DNA from: Paracentrotus lividus
Lineage: Eukaryota > Echinodermata > Echinoidea > Camarodonta > Echinidae
Length of the DNA: 64,000 bases
Reading direction: 5' to 3'
NCBI GenBank assembly: GCA_940671915.1
Contig: CALNVZ010003433.1
Span: 26,959,540 to 27,023,539, forward strand
The notes beneath the pieces are model-generated. The model did not search any database and was not told where the DNA came from. It saw only the letters and a program-made list of their open reading frames with translations. Of this stretch, positions 30,201-45,200 are shown piece after piece (positions within the stretch are counted from its first letter, which is position 1; the number at the start of each line of letters is the position of its first letter). Both the position numbers and the translations under genes were made by a program.

Positions 30201-33200
30201 AATCAACTAATTTCCTTTGACTCTTTTAACAATTGCTGTATAGACATATGTGTTCAGGGTTCTATTGAAAAATATATTTTATCTTTCATGGGTGGCTCCA
30301 TTCTCTCCTGTCTCCCCTTCTCTTCTACCCTCCTCCTCTTTTCTTTTCTGTCTTCTTTTTTTCTTTTCTTTTCTACTCAATCTTTCCTTTTTACTTTCCT
30401 ATCTGACCGTTTATCCCCCACTCTTTTCTCTTCTCCTCTCTCATTTTCCCTCCTTTCTCTCTCTTCTTTCTTCTCTTTAACTGTTATGTGGTTTTTTTTA
30501 TATAAGAAAAAGCAAATCGGGGGGGGGGCCGATCTCTTTCTCATTTTATAGTGTATCCTATAAATAAGCCGCTTTTCGGTTTTTCAGGGGGCTTTCTGTC
30601 AGTTGTCTTTTTAGTTTTATACCATTGTACTCACGGAGAGGAGAAATCCAAATCAAATTCAAATCAAATTCAATTATATGTTCACCACTTATCTTAATGT
30701 CTATTTCTCATGTTTGAAGCTAATGATTTAAGGTTACCTTTTTGTTAATTGTAACAATAGCACTTATTGATATACATTCAAACTTATGAATAGTTCTGAA
30801 GTGCTCTCGTAAATGTATACACTTATAAACAACAAGAATAAAAAGAAACTCAGGCCTCTGATTACAATGAACAAATGATTAATAAAAAAACCTAAAGGCA
30901 CTTTTTTTTTTCCGGTGATAAATCCAATATTTTCTAATATTTCAAAACGTTTGGACCAGATTATGTCAACGTTTTTAATTCTCATGTCTGGCTTATAGTA
31001 TGGTTACCTTTTTGTTTTTGTTAAAGCATTTATAATTGACAATTCATTTCAGAAGTTATTGAAGTTCTGATGCTTGAGCTTTATCGACGATGACTACTCC
31101 TATTTTACAATTTTAGCCATTAAAGAGAACCTGTGTTCTACTATTTCATATTTATCTGTCTTACTTTTTCGTTTTTCTAGTAAATGATTTAAATAATTTA
31201 AAACAATAAAAATAAAATTTAAATTTTGATTGCTCCTGATTACAAATGAACAAAATGATAAACAAACTAAAAGACACCCCTTTTTTGTCGCGGGAACCTA
31301 AATTCAATATTTTCTTTGCCTTTCCAAAAAAACTTGGAAGGTATGTTCGCGAAGTTAATTTGTATTTCATTGTCTGAGGATTGAAAATAAGGCCATTTTT
31401 TCTTGTAATGAAATAAATTGATTGGACAGATACGTTCAACGTTATGCAATTTCTCATTTTCTAAGCCCCCTCCCCCACTTTCGTCAGGGAAAACGTGTAC
31501 AAAAAACGGACAGATGACCATACATTTGTTATTTTTATCCTGTTCAGCCCCACCCCCCCCTCTTTGCCGCTCAGCCCCTCCAACTTTCAAAATGCTCTCA
31601 CGTGCCCCCTGATTGGTTAATTATATTAGCTGGTGTTTGATGACGGAAAGGCTGCTAATACGCGCCCGGAGTTCCTGCGGGAGTTCTTTTACAGAAACAG
31701 ACCTTCAGGGTAATTGTAAAGGTTTGTTACAATTGCCCCTGACAGGAGGCGACCATATTTGGGCAGGTTTTTTTCTATCTTAGGGCTTAAGTAATCATCG
31801 TTGAAACGTTTAGCAAAATTATGGCCTAAGAACCATAATTTTCTAAATAATTATTTAAAAATGACTAGCTCGTAGCTCATCTACATATTTGTCCAGAAGA
31901 AAAACAATGCGGTAATGTTGAAATTAGTTACTTTACTACTCAAACATACGGTTTTTCTGCCTGTAGCAAACGTTCCCACGAATCGTCTAAAATTGTTTAA
32001 CAACTCATACAGCCATGTGGCAGCGATGCAATTTGCGCATCGCTCTCTACAAATCTTCAGTTTAATTAGCGTGTTTTCTGCTAGGGAATGGGAGCCCCTG
32101 TTACAATTTGCCGCTCGTGTTACATTTGGTCCCCGGTCTCCCCTTTACATTGGAAACGACTTGGCAACTATTCTGTATCAAAGTAGTTCAGTCATTTTAC
32201 TGGGTAAACTGCCGGTCCACCCAGCTATTTTCATCGACCTAGTCGGTCGCGTCGACGGACTAGCATCAAGCTTTGACGGACGAGGCTTTAAAGCATCGTT
32301 CGTCAAGTGAGAGAGTGTACAGTTGTTCCGCAAATTGTTCATACCCCCTGACATTATTTTTAAGTTTTTTTTTTTATTTTTGCTTTTAAATAAATGAGTT
32401 TGTTCAACTTTTTTGGTGATCGGTAGTTTACCATCATCTGTACTATTAGGAACAGTTTGACATTTGAGTAATTTTGGTAGCAAAGGGGTATTTTATTGAC
32501 AGATTTTACGAAAAACGCCATGTTCAATAATTATTCATATACCCTATATGGGTGCAAATTTAATTGATTAATTAATCATCACGGGTTATAATTATCTATT
32601 TAAATTTCCACATAATATAGTTCTGTGAATGTCAAAAACCATCATCTCATTGTCTCTCCATGGGTTTTGACCAAAATCGCGTTCATCTGGAAAACAGCGT
32701 CCAGACTGTGTTTAAGGTTGCCTGGTCTTTGGAGCCATTTTGTGAGTCTTCAACTTCCCAGACCTCATCATTAAGGGTTCTTGTCATGTTCATCGAATAT
32801 TTCCTCCTCAAGATCATTCATTATGATTGTCATTTGAACTACTACATGACTAACAGCCGTATATGCTCTGAATTTTTCGTTCCTGCTGACAGGTCATTTA
32901 GCCTGTTTCCAGGGTAACATTTACCAAGCATATTTCTGCAAGTTTTCAATCCAGGATCTTTATGAAAAATGTCTTCACCGGGAGCCTCTATTTCTGAACA
33001 GATTCCAGTGCTACCAGCAATGATAATCCCCATAGCAGTTCTATTGTGAATAACATGTGCCAGGGATAAGGACATTGTTTCTTTTGATTGAAGGATTCAT
33101 CTTTTTTTCGCCAAATTTGAAGATCGTCCATATTTACCCGTAAACTCTAATTTCTCTCTTCATCACCTTTCATATTTATTATGGTGCCAAAGTTTAAATT

Positions 33201-36200
33201 CGGGGGTTAATTCAGCTCAAGAACTGTCGACAGCCTACCGGCTGGGTTTGCCTGCTAAACTGGAGCCCGTATTGGAAGGTGCTGTATAGATATCCTCTAT
33301 GTAGTATTTCGCTCTTTGGCACCTCATCTCTGGCTGGTCAGTGGTGTCCATTCCGACCTTGCATGTGATCTGTGGGTTGTGTAGGTGCTCAGTTACTTAT
33401 TGGCAATTTCAAGGAAACCCCTTGCACTTTAGTTCATGCCCTGGATGCTTCTTTCCCAAGTGGCTCTTTTACATCTGGGGGGTGTTTCACAAAGAGTTAA
33501 TGAGACTTTAAGTCGCCACTAAATTCTTAGCGCGCCATCTTGTTTTTTTAACGCGCAATTTAATTGATAAATTTCCACAATGGCGCGCATCCCCTTGAGC
33601 ATGGTTGACCAATCAAGGTGTATGTGTAATGTATAAACGTAGCAAAATAACGAGTTAAGTGCGATTTTTTAAGTCTCTTACCTTTTGCTGATGAAACAAC
33701 CCCCCCAGGTGTTCTATGAAAGAAGCACTTGAGTGTTCAATCAGGCGACTGAAAAATGGGTATCTAGCAGCGGTTAATTTTATTTCAGTAACATTGAAAT
33801 GAATGTACCTGATTGAAAAATTCAACAGTTCTGACAAGAACCAATAACAAAGGGTTTGGGAAAGCTGAAGACTCCACAGGATAGCTCGACGGCCATGCAA
33901 CCTGACTCAGCCTTGGAGGTTTTCCACATGACACATGGGCAGACCCCACAGAAGGCATGAAGGAAGAATAATAGATTCTTGCAAAAACTATCAGATGGTT
34001 TTGAAAGTAATAACGTGTGCCCTGGTTATTTGATAAAATTGTTGGACTGGTACCCCGTAGGGTATGAATATTTATGAACATGGTGTTTTTAGTAATCCGT
34101 CAAATAAAATACACCTGGACTACCAAATTACTCAAAATGTCAAACTTTTCTAATAGTCAGAGTTGGTACTTACTAATCACCAAAAGTTTGACGAATTCAC
34201 TTATTTTGAAAGTAATTAGAAAGTTAAAATTGTCAGGGGTATTAACCAATTTTGCGGACAACTGTATATTCCAGTTGTATGCTAGTCCGTTCTCGACGGT
34301 CTAACATGACAGGACTATCTTACTTCCGTTTGACCGACTAGCTTTAAGTAGTCGGTTTCCCATTACGGCGGGTTAGGTTTCAGTGTACAAATCAATCATG
34401 ATATGAAATCATCGTTCTGTCATAATATTTACGTCCATACTTACTTTACATAGGTCTGCCAATGGTAGTTCCATTGGTATGGAGAGTGGAACTATCCTGA
34501 TTCCAGTCTGAGTGCTTTCCACTGTGTTATGACCAAAACCATGGGCCCGACTAGGCACGACTAATACGGTTCGAGCTAGGCAGCTAAGAGGAGCCTTGTG
34601 CGGCTTTTTGACTCTCTGATATCTCAACAGCTGGGATTCAGGTAAAAGTCCCGGTTAAATTGCCATTACACCACGGGGGCGTAATTCCGGGGGATGGGGA
34701 GGGGATAATCCCCAGATTTGGGGAGGGGGATTGCCCTGTACAAGACATTCCTCCTCCCAGTTTTCAGAAAGAATGAAAATAAATTTACACTAGATAATTG
34801 TTGGTTATGGTTTTAAATAGCGCTCTCAATACTTCTTAAATGCACTTTTTTTACTCCCAAAACCCCAATTTTCTGCTCGGTCGCTATGGCGACTCGCACT
34901 AGTAACAAACAGTACCTAAGTATAAGTAGTTGGATCCAATGGTTTTAATTGATACACGGTTTTTGCCAAAATCCCAATCACCCCTCTTCTCGTTCTGGGA
35001 CAACTGTAGGAAATGTTTGTTTTGCAAAATTCAAAACCATTATGTAGTTGTGTGAGGGTTTAATTGGGGCCTGCAGCCACCAAATTTCGTAGCAAAGATG
35101 CGGAGTTGTTTCTATCGCTGTTTTTTTTTAAACAAAGGGGGGGGCATTTGTAAAAAAAAAAATATATTCTTCTACTGGGATTACTAAATTATTTTCTGCC
35201 TCGACTTCGCTCTCGCTGATACTAAATAGGATTTATTAATTCTTGCCAATTTTTTTAGCTTAACATTCTTGAGCTCGCGTTCGCGCTGGCATTCTTTTTC
35301 TATTTACTAAATGAACATTTTCAAGGCTACTTTGTGATTCTTAAAAGCATTACACTCAAAGACAATTTTCTTCATCCACCCTTCCCTCTTCGATACATTC
35401 TCTTTAGGTCTAATATGCCTCTGAAAGTATCCCTTTTATAGAAAAAGTGCCCTTTTTCCATCGGACCCACTTTCAAATTCGTGACGCCGCCACTACTGTG
35501 TTGGTTTTTGTTCTGTTTTTTTTTTTTTTTTTTTTTTTTTGACGCGCTCGCGGTATATAAGGACATTTTAAGGAACAAAATATATTCAATTTTCGCTTAA
35601 AATTTTCGGCTCGCGCTTTCGTTTGGCTCGCTGATGTATTTTGGAACTACAATGCACAAAAATCTCAAACCTTTACTCAAATTTTCGGCTGCGCTTCGCG
35701 CTCGGCATTCTTTTCATTTACTAATTAAACTGGAATGAGGCAGCATTGTGTTCTTTAAGTACTAGGGGACTGGGGGTAATTATGGTCCCCCTTTCACATT
35801 TCCTATTACTACCATTAAATTAAAAGTCCAACGATATTCTAAATATGTAATACAGGTCGGTCCCATATACCGTATAATATATAAAGGAAATATAAACCTG
35901 CTACTTCTCATTGCAATTAATTCTCATTTGGTAAAAACTTTGGGGGCTCCTAATAACCCACGTGACCTTTTGGATCTTATATGGCCCCTATTGTAATGAC
36001 GTGTATTGAATCGATCAAATAATTATGCTAATTAATGATGCAATGTATATAAATTTGTTGGGTATTCCTTAATTACACCTATATCAATCACCAACAAGAT
36101 TTATTCAATAATTGGTTCATAACCAAAAATGTTGAATTTTTGCACATCAAGCAAACTATATATTAGCTCACAAAATCCACAGGTTAATGCCCCTCTACGC

Positions 36201-39200
36201 TTAATCTGCGTTATACACTGTTTATGCATTGTGGGCCATAATTACACAAATAACGATTTTCAATTTGATCCCCCTTTACACTATATTGAGATATTCAGGT
36301 GGAAGTTTTTCTGTCAGTGTTTACTTCTATGTTTCAATGTTCAATATTCACTCCCCACAAAAAAGCAGGACTTGCCACTTTCCAAGGAACAGAATTTGAT
36401 TGCACGTACATTTTAGGTCCTCTAAGCACAAATTTGAAAGTAAATGAGCTTATTTTCTCATATGAGTAGTAGGAAGAGTTCTGGCATGGTTGTAAAATAA
36501 ATTCATTCATATAATGCAGCAAGATCATAAGCTCTCAAAAGCGAAAGGGCCAATAAATTACCCCAGTCTCCCACATCAAGACAACTTTCTTCTAATCCTC
36601 CCGTCTCTGAATAATTTCTCTTAGATCATAAGCCTCTTGATCTAAAGGGTCCCCCTTTAGAGGCACTTTTAATACAGAGACTTCTTATCCTGAACTTTCA
36701 TTATCAAATCTTCTTGCCTCACTACATTTTGTTTTTTCTTTTTTATTGTGTTTCCCGCTCGCAAATATCTATATATGGACCTTAATGCACAAACATTATC
36801 CAATTTCAGCTTAATTTTCGGCTCGCGCTTCGCGCTCGCTGAACTAAAAAATGATTACTATGATGCCAACAAATAATTTCCAACTTTTAGCTTAAATTTT
36901 TTTTTTCTGGGCTCCGCTTCGCGCTGCGCATTTTTTTTCATTACTAAAATGAACGTAATCAATGCAAGCCACTAGAAGCTGAAGCTTTACATTTTCAAAG
37001 ACAAAGCTATTCACACTCCCTTCCTCTTCAAATCCGCCACTGCATCTCTAATGCTATTAATAATTTCCGACTGACTAGTGCTTTGAATGGCAAACCAGAT
37101 CGGCTATCAATTTGCGCAAATTATTTCTTGTCACTCCACTTCTCTACTATCTTTTATCTCCTTTGCAATCTACAACGTTTAAGACGCATTGCAACGATTT
37201 CAGACCGGTTTGTGGTGTTAGAAAATTCCTAAAAATACACGTTAGAACATTCTTAAGTAAGCCATACGAAACCACCTGTATCGCATTGCGCTTCAGGACC
37301 GCATTCGAGAATTTGAAGTGGTTTGATGGTCATGTCCACATGATTATTTGCAACTTCTGAACAGAATCCCCCCCCCACCCCCCCCCCCACCAACTCCTAC
37401 GATGATGATTCTCCAGAAATTCCTGAAGATTTACCGCAGACATTTGTGATCATTACTCAACGCACCTGCTGCCCTTACTAAGGGCTTCAAGCCGACAGCC
37501 ACTGAAACTGTTACCTTAAATTCCAGTCCAACCTTATAATCCTAAAGTATTTCACAATGTTATACGTCGTATGGGTATCACAATTTGTTGACTGGCTTTC
37601 TACGACATTCTCACCGACGTCTTACGGGATACGTCATACGAAGAGGTTTTCTGTACAAGTTAATGGGACTTACAATTTTTCGACAAGACCGAGTCGATTC
37701 AATCTTTGAACGTTCGAAACGATTGTGGCGAACTGTCTGCGTGAACGTAGTTTCGTATGGATTTTACGAAATTCTTCTATATACAACAAAATTGACTCTG
37801 AAAAAAATCGTTCACACGAGTCCTTACCGTTTTGATAATGCCTACTTCGTGAACCGAGTTTTTGGAAGTATATTGCAGGTGTGTGAGTTTATTGAGACGA
37901 CCCCGTAGCGCTATATATCACGGTTCATCTGGTTTTTTTTGTTTTTGTTTTTGTTTTGTGTTTTATTATATTTGTTTTACCACCAAGTATATTGGGATGC
38001 CTTTAAAGGGACAGTGTCTATTCCTATAATTCGTTGGTTTTAAGAGACCCAATATAGAAATATCCAACTTTAATTTATGAATACTTTAAAAGTTTTTATG
38101 CATTTCCGTACAAGTAATATAATAATTGCCAATGTTATCCATAATATCGTAATCGATTGTTTGTATCTATCGTATTCACGTTAATCATCACCATTCATTG
38201 AATTACTTAATTGTTCAGTCGATTACTGCATATAATTCACCTACGTGTTAATACGCCCCCCTACTATAATCATATTATTTTTTTATGATCTTTCTAATAT
38301 CATGAAGGTGGATCTGTCTAACTATTACATTCAATCAGTGGCAACTCGGTTACACAACGGTCGTTCAGATTACCAGTCAATGTGGTGTGAACTGCTTCCA
38401 GATCAACTTGTAGCACTGATGGTACCAGCTTTTCATACAGTACAAGACCCTTACACGACCCAATTCGACAAGTTCTATCATTCAATTTCTTCTTACATTT
38501 ATAGATGTCAGCTAAAGTACTATTTTTTTTAGCGTGATAGATAGAATGTAGATTTATACATCTCGGAAATAACTAAATATGAGGAATGGGTATAAACACC
38601 TACCGGGACAACTAACCCCTCCCCCCCCCCCAAAAAAAAAAAAAAAAAAAAAAAAAATAGCTAATTTTGCAATTTTTGCGGAAAACGTCGACAGGTGAAT
38701 CCGTCCGGCTGCTATTCGGAACCATACATGCCAACCAATGCATGGCCACCCTCAAACCGTCCCACTTCTCGCACGGAACGTTCGATCGTGCGAATAATTG
38801 GGCGGATTAATCTCCTCTAAAATAAAAAGAGTCATCAACTCATGCGATGGCACTTTATGGCCATTTATAGTTGAAGGATACAAATTAACAGGTAAAAAGA
38901 TGCGTTTGAATATAAATCATCTCTTGTAGGTCTTTCAAGGTAACAGTGATCGCAACACAGTGGTTAACAACACATTACCAGTTGCCCACCTTTGCCGATA
39001 TGTTCGCTTGCTACCCATGACCTGGGGAAATCACATCAGCTTACGTATGGAACTCTACGGACAACGTACCGTTGCAGGTAAGTTGCAGACAAATTTTGAG
39101 ATATCAATATGTGCAAAAGTGTGACAACACAAGCATCATACAAGTTTAAGTTCATTCAAACCAATCAATTACAACTTTATTTAACTTGTTAAGTTTTCAT

Positions 39201-42200
39201 ATTAGCAATTTCTTTGTTGTAGGCCTATAGCCATTACCATGGGCGTTGGAATCGGGGAGGCAAGGCCAGGGCAAAGTTCCTCCACTTTTTCACTTTCGAT
39301 ACTAAAAAGAGGCACCATTCCTACCTTGAAAAGCCTTTTCTACACTGAGGGGAACAAAATTTAAGCTTCTTATGAAAATTGTCTTCTTGACAATAAAGTA
39401 CTGTCATCCTTTAAAGCTCAAAATTTTCCACTCGGTCGCATTAAAAAAAGAAGAAGAAGTGTGACTGCCAAGCAATATTCATGGAACCAATAGCCTAGTC
39501 TGCAAGCGCAGACTTAATTTGACACTTAAACAAATTTCAGTCTAGAGTTTCACCGTCGGTGTCAAATAAGAGGCTACAGTACACGAGTGAATCTAGTTCT
39601 TTACTTTAGACCGTGGCAAGCAAACAACATGGGTTTGTGCCTGCAAACTACCAGTAGCCCTTCGTGCTGGAGGCATGTATTGTAAAAGTGTGAGGTCGGA
39701 AGCATTGGGGGAAGGGACTTGGGCCTACAGCCACTAAAACAGTTTTCATCATTCTCCTTATTGAACGAATATGGCATTCTCCCGTTTGGGGTTGATATTT
39801 ATTTAGGAATTATTCGGCTTTGTGATCATAGAAAATTTAATTGTGCTCATAAATACCTATGTATAAAACCCACAACTGACATCAGAGCTATTATTACTGT
39901 TGAGTCAATTCTGTTTTGTTTAGGAGTGGACAAGGTTTTCTTCGTTGACAAGACAAACAACAGCATATTTTACGCTGATATTCAACCCGGCCAGCTTCTA
40001 ACCCAGCAGACGTATCGCAAAGTTCCGCTCAAGAACATTCAATCTCCTGGAATCATGACCTATGATCGATTCAATAATTCCGTTATCTGGACCCAGACTG
40101 CAGCCCGAAGGATTCGGATCGATTCAGCTGGAGGGAAGTCTAGCCCGGTCGACATTTTCCGCAAAACTGGTTAGTAACTAATATTATTAATCTTAATCAT
40201 TATGACAATCATGGTGATAAGAATGATGATGATAACAGTATATATGTATGAAGCACATGTTTAAGGGAGTCAGTATACAGATGATGCACAGTTATGAGTG
40301 GGTCGGTAGGAATAGTGGCCGATAAGGTAACTATGGATTTGTTTAACCCACGAGGCGTCGCCGAGTGGTTTTAGTTAATTTCCATGATCACCGATTGGGT
40401 CGCAGCCCCAAAAAATATTGAGGGGGCACAGTTGAAAATCTCCTGATCATGCCAAAAATGTACGTTTAATTAAGTAGTTTCCCAAAAACCTATCTATTAC
40501 TGTATAACGATGTTGTTGTCACTGTCAGTGCGTAGAGCACTGTCATTGTCATTTTGAATACCATTGTCATTGTATTTTTAAAAACTCCAAACAGAGCCAT
40601 TGAGCATCACATTTAACGAAGTCAATCGCCGGATCTACTGGTTTGGTAACATATCCCATCGACTGAAGGTCATGCAAGTTAATGGGTCAGACAAGATTAC
40701 TTTGAGTCAAAATAAGGACCATATCTATGGAGTTAGCGTCGATGGATCGCGAGGGTAAGATATCATATTGCCACTTGATCTTTAACCAAACTGTCTAACC
40801 AGTTGCTAACATTGTTTAATGCCCGTCTAATCCCTTTTCGTCTACAACCAGTTCATCTACTTACCATATTTTTGTCTAATTGCCACTGAGCCCATTTACC
40901 ATTTTGTCTAATTTCCCGTTAAGCTACACCCCTTTCGTTTAATATCCACTTGATCTAACACCACTAAGTCAATATTTTTACATAAGTTAGTTTTTTAAAG
41001 AAGAAATGAGAAAATGTAAGTCGACAAAGGGGCCATTAACCATAAAAAGACTGGGGGCATCATGCCCCCCCCCCTCGACATTTTCAGAGACAATTCCGCC
41101 ACACTAATTTTTTTGATCGCGCGGCTTGCCGACTTTTTACTTTCAAGTCTCGCCCATCTTTGAAAACCATTTTCGCGAAAATCGGTCTCACTGTTACGAC
41201 ATTGCAAGATTTTCAAAATTATCCGTCAGACCGAAAATGGAGTTTTTCACTGTATTCTGATTATTTTCACTTTCATTAGCTGAAAAAAAATTATTTTCAG
41301 CATAATCATGCTTCAAAATGGTTCTGCAATACTGTTTCCCAAAAAAACAAAGAAAAACAAAAGGTCGAAAAAAACAAGGAAATACATAAGAAATTCATAA
41401 AACAATAAAAAAAAAATAGCATAATAAATTCATATACAATAAAGTGATATTATTTCGGAAAAATTACAAGCAACCGACGGAGGATGTAAGTGTAAATTTT
41501 TTAAATGCTCAGCCATTAAAGAGTATCATGTATCAGCATAGGGTAAGGTTGGTGGGTCAATCGGCCGCTCGTCTGTATTACGTCGTTGTTTTTTTTTTTT
41601 TTACTTTTTTTTTGGCAGGGCCCCTGGATCCGCGCCTGCATGACTGTAACTGTTACAAATGAGGCTACCGAAAACAATCAATTCGTAACTTTTATCAATC
41701 GTAAGTCTTTGTGTACAGGGCACAGAACATTCACCATAGTTTGGACAAAAGCAGAACGTCGTCAAGGCCAATATCCATCGTACTCTGTTCAAATGTTCCC
41801 AATACCTGAATACTGAATGTTAGACAACTAAATGGCAACAAAATCTTATTGGTGCCCTCAACAAAATGTAATCAATTAAAAAACTACGCAATTATTCAAC
41901 CGATCTCCTCTAAATGTGATAACACAAACAATTTTTTTTTAAATTAAAATTGCTTTTCACGTAAAAGAGAGAATAGTCAATAACTATTTTTATGCTACCT
42001 TGAGGGTTTCTTTTGAAGCTCGTCACATTGGTTAGCCCTGTAGCTAGAAGAACTATTTCTCCACTACCATCAACAATTATCCGTCCATGTGTTGTCACCG
42101 CGGAAAATAGAGGATATCTAACAAAGAAGTTCAATTGAATTGACGATACCGAAGAAATATGATTTGAAAAGGCAAGAAATAGAATAATTTTTTCTTTATA

Positions 42201-45200
42201 TTCTATCATATCACTGATTTTTTAAGGAACACTCCAACATATTTACGAAATTTGCTATTTGCTATTTTCGTCCACTTATCTCTTAGTCTGAAACTCACTT
42301 GTACAATTCATAAGTATAATATCCCTAATAAACCTGGGTGTTTTTAGCGTCAAGACGGGGGGGGGGCATGACGGGCGCTTGTAATTTTTCCGAAATAATA
42401 TCAACTTATTGTATATGAATTTATTATGCTATTTTTTAATAATGTGATAAATTATATATTTTCATATGAATATTTTCTCTTATGTACTCCATTGTTTTTC
42501 GACCGTTGTATTTATTGATAATTATATTTCAAGTAAACGCAGTAAATTCCAGAATACCATTTGAACCACCGATCCAGCGCACTATCATCACTTGAAAAAT
42601 AACATATCATTAATTCAGAACCTATTAAGAGTAATATGAAATACGATCACCATCAGCATAATTTGGAATTACAGTGATATAATACCATTCGTTACGATTA
42701 ATATTGGATCACTTGACAATTCTAACAGAGACCCGATTTATCTCGCGAAAATTGTTTTCAATAGATGGCTAGACTGAATATAAATCGGCAAAAACCCCGA
42801 CTACAAAAAATATTCAGTAGTTTTAATGTGGGAATTTCTCTGATAAATTTTTATTTTATTTGTCTAGGTGAGGATAGTGCATATTACACTCTTCAGTATA
42901 CTTTTTATTGTTTAAAACGCCCACATTGCGCAACTACTGTACATGTTCTCATTCTTCTTTTAAAAATAAACTTAAATCTTAATGTATAACATATTGACTT
43001 ATAGTACATTTATAATTCTACAATGATATGTTAATGTAGTCTTAAACGAAGCGAGTATGATCTTACACTCTGAAATATGTAGATCTAAAAATTTTGTAAC
43101 AAGGATAGCTACTTTTTACATATTGGTCATGCATCCTATGGCATCGATTATTTTAATAAACAATAGCACTGAATCGTGACAATTACGTTGCTACAGAGTA
43201 GACATAGCTGAGATATTCGTAGACTAGATGTTTGTATTTGATCGATTTTATAATATTTTAGACGTCATTATAACAATGTATCTATACTGTTTAGAAACAT
43301 TTGTCATGAATAGAAACCAAACATCGTTATCCAACATCAATATATTCGTATACACACCTACGAATTCTCTATCTATCTCTAACATTCCAACAGAAATATA
43401 TTATATTCCTTATATTATCAATCTTACAATAAAATCTATACTTGCACTCTGAACCTTCACTTACAACCTCTTAATGTCTCCTATCTTCGGATGAAAACTA
43501 AAGCTATATAAAAAAACACACAGTTTATATCCGGCTATCCCTTAAGATGTGAATCTTTCTTTATTTTACTTTCTTTTTATATGTCAGCAATATGTCTAAT
43601 TCTCAGATATTTTTATTATTATATATAATACCATTATAATCTTAAGTATCTATATATATGACCCATATTACATTGTGTCTCGTATCTCTATCTATCTATT
43701 ATTTTCAAAAAACAACCGCATTTAAAATACGTATTAGTTATAATTATGATATGAATTATGAAAAGACTTGACCTCTAATATCTAAACGCAATATTCAATT
43801 GAAGAATCATGATAATCACTAATAATAGTTCTATATTGGTCGCTCCCTTCTCTAATAATTTATTACGACTTCGAAATATCACCACACAACATCGAGTTAT
43901 CATGAAATTCAACTTAAAGACCACTACGTGCACGTATCGCACATCTTCGCGATCTAAACACTATATTATTTATCTCCTATTATATTACCTCCTAATCTCC
44001 ATCTTGCATCAAATATGATCTACCACACTATCTAACAAAAACCTCGGTCTAATGCCACAAATCCTATCTCCTGACTCACCAAATTAAACATTTGCTTCAA
44101 TACATACTATCACTAGTTATCTTCATTTCAATTATCTTATCTATCCCTGTCATCATCCATATTTCTATATATATAAAATATTATATGAGAATAATTATGC
44201 TACCCAACAAGTTCCGACTAACATATGTTTCACCACGACGGCTATATCCCTAACACTTTAATTCCACCATCCGAATCCTTCGCCTTCCGCCTACTATGTT
44301 CTCGTGGAATTCCACGAAATAACACGAATTATCAATAATCATCGAACCAATACACACAAAGTCATGATTCCATCCATATTCTTATGTTCTATACGAACTA
44401 TATCTATCTATCACGTCATGCTCTTCTCCCCTTTAGAATCTGCACACGGCTGAATATTATAATCAGGCGGTAAAATATCATTTCGTATGACCTTAACATG
44501 TCTTCAACATACGAGAGACCCTGTCCACCATCCTAAACAATAACTTATGAATTACTAACAGTAATAATAGCTCTGATGCAGTGTGTATACAATATTCCTA
44601 ATAACGAGTCTCTTGCCCGACTATTTGATGGACACCAATATAAATTATCTGATTATGCATCTATCACAAACATACCGGAAAATAATAATCCATTAAATAA
44701 ATATCCACCGCGCAAACACGTAGAGACATCCATTTTTTTAACCTGATTCTTAATAATGAACGAAAATGATGAAACACTTTTAAGTGCGTAAAGTTCCCAA
44801 GTCCCTTCCCCCCAATGCTTCCGACACTCACACTTTGTACCACACAAGCCATTTCTCAAGTCACGAAAGTCGGCTACTTTTTAGGTAGTTTTCTCTATCT
44901 ATCAAACCCATGGCTGTTGGCTTATGATTCTGTCATCTAAAGTTCTTAGTATAGTTTTAATCTACAAAAAATTGAGAACGAGAATAGCACACTATATCTT
45001 ATAGAACCATATTTAGAACACCTGATCGTATAATACTCATATCATCGACCTAAACAATGTTATAGAGGTGTCAAAATTAATGAGTCCTGCCCATGTCAGT
45101 AACATTAGACTAAGTTCCACTAACTACTTCGAACATAGCTCGTTCCTCAGAAACCTTTCAGATTACCTATGCTTTCTTCTATCTTCCTCAGACTCTACTA

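Larger units (their letters stand above)
33600..41470. repeat. Left (clean) arm of a large inverted duplication
   Basis: Matches the reverse complement of 42378-53171. Anchor pairs (left/right): 41450/42400, 40108/44268, 39705/44810, 38415/46740, 37880/47310, 36030/49195, 35780/50650, 35460/51040, 34465/52150, 33985/52710. This arm carries readable exons; the last 45 bases at the junction are almost identical between arms. Confidence 0.85.

Noticed and set aside
32200..34370. Second palindromic-read artefact
   Set aside because: First considered as another read turn-around, but the arms differ mainly by substitutions and the 31.7-32.1 kb sequence to the left is not the inverse of exon 1, so an old foldback element fits better.
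37112..37908. Two plus-strand open frames (82 and 107 codons)
   Set aside because: They lie in weakly inverted-repeat intron sequence of gene 2 and show no domain; no splice phases link them to the neighbouring F5/8C exons.
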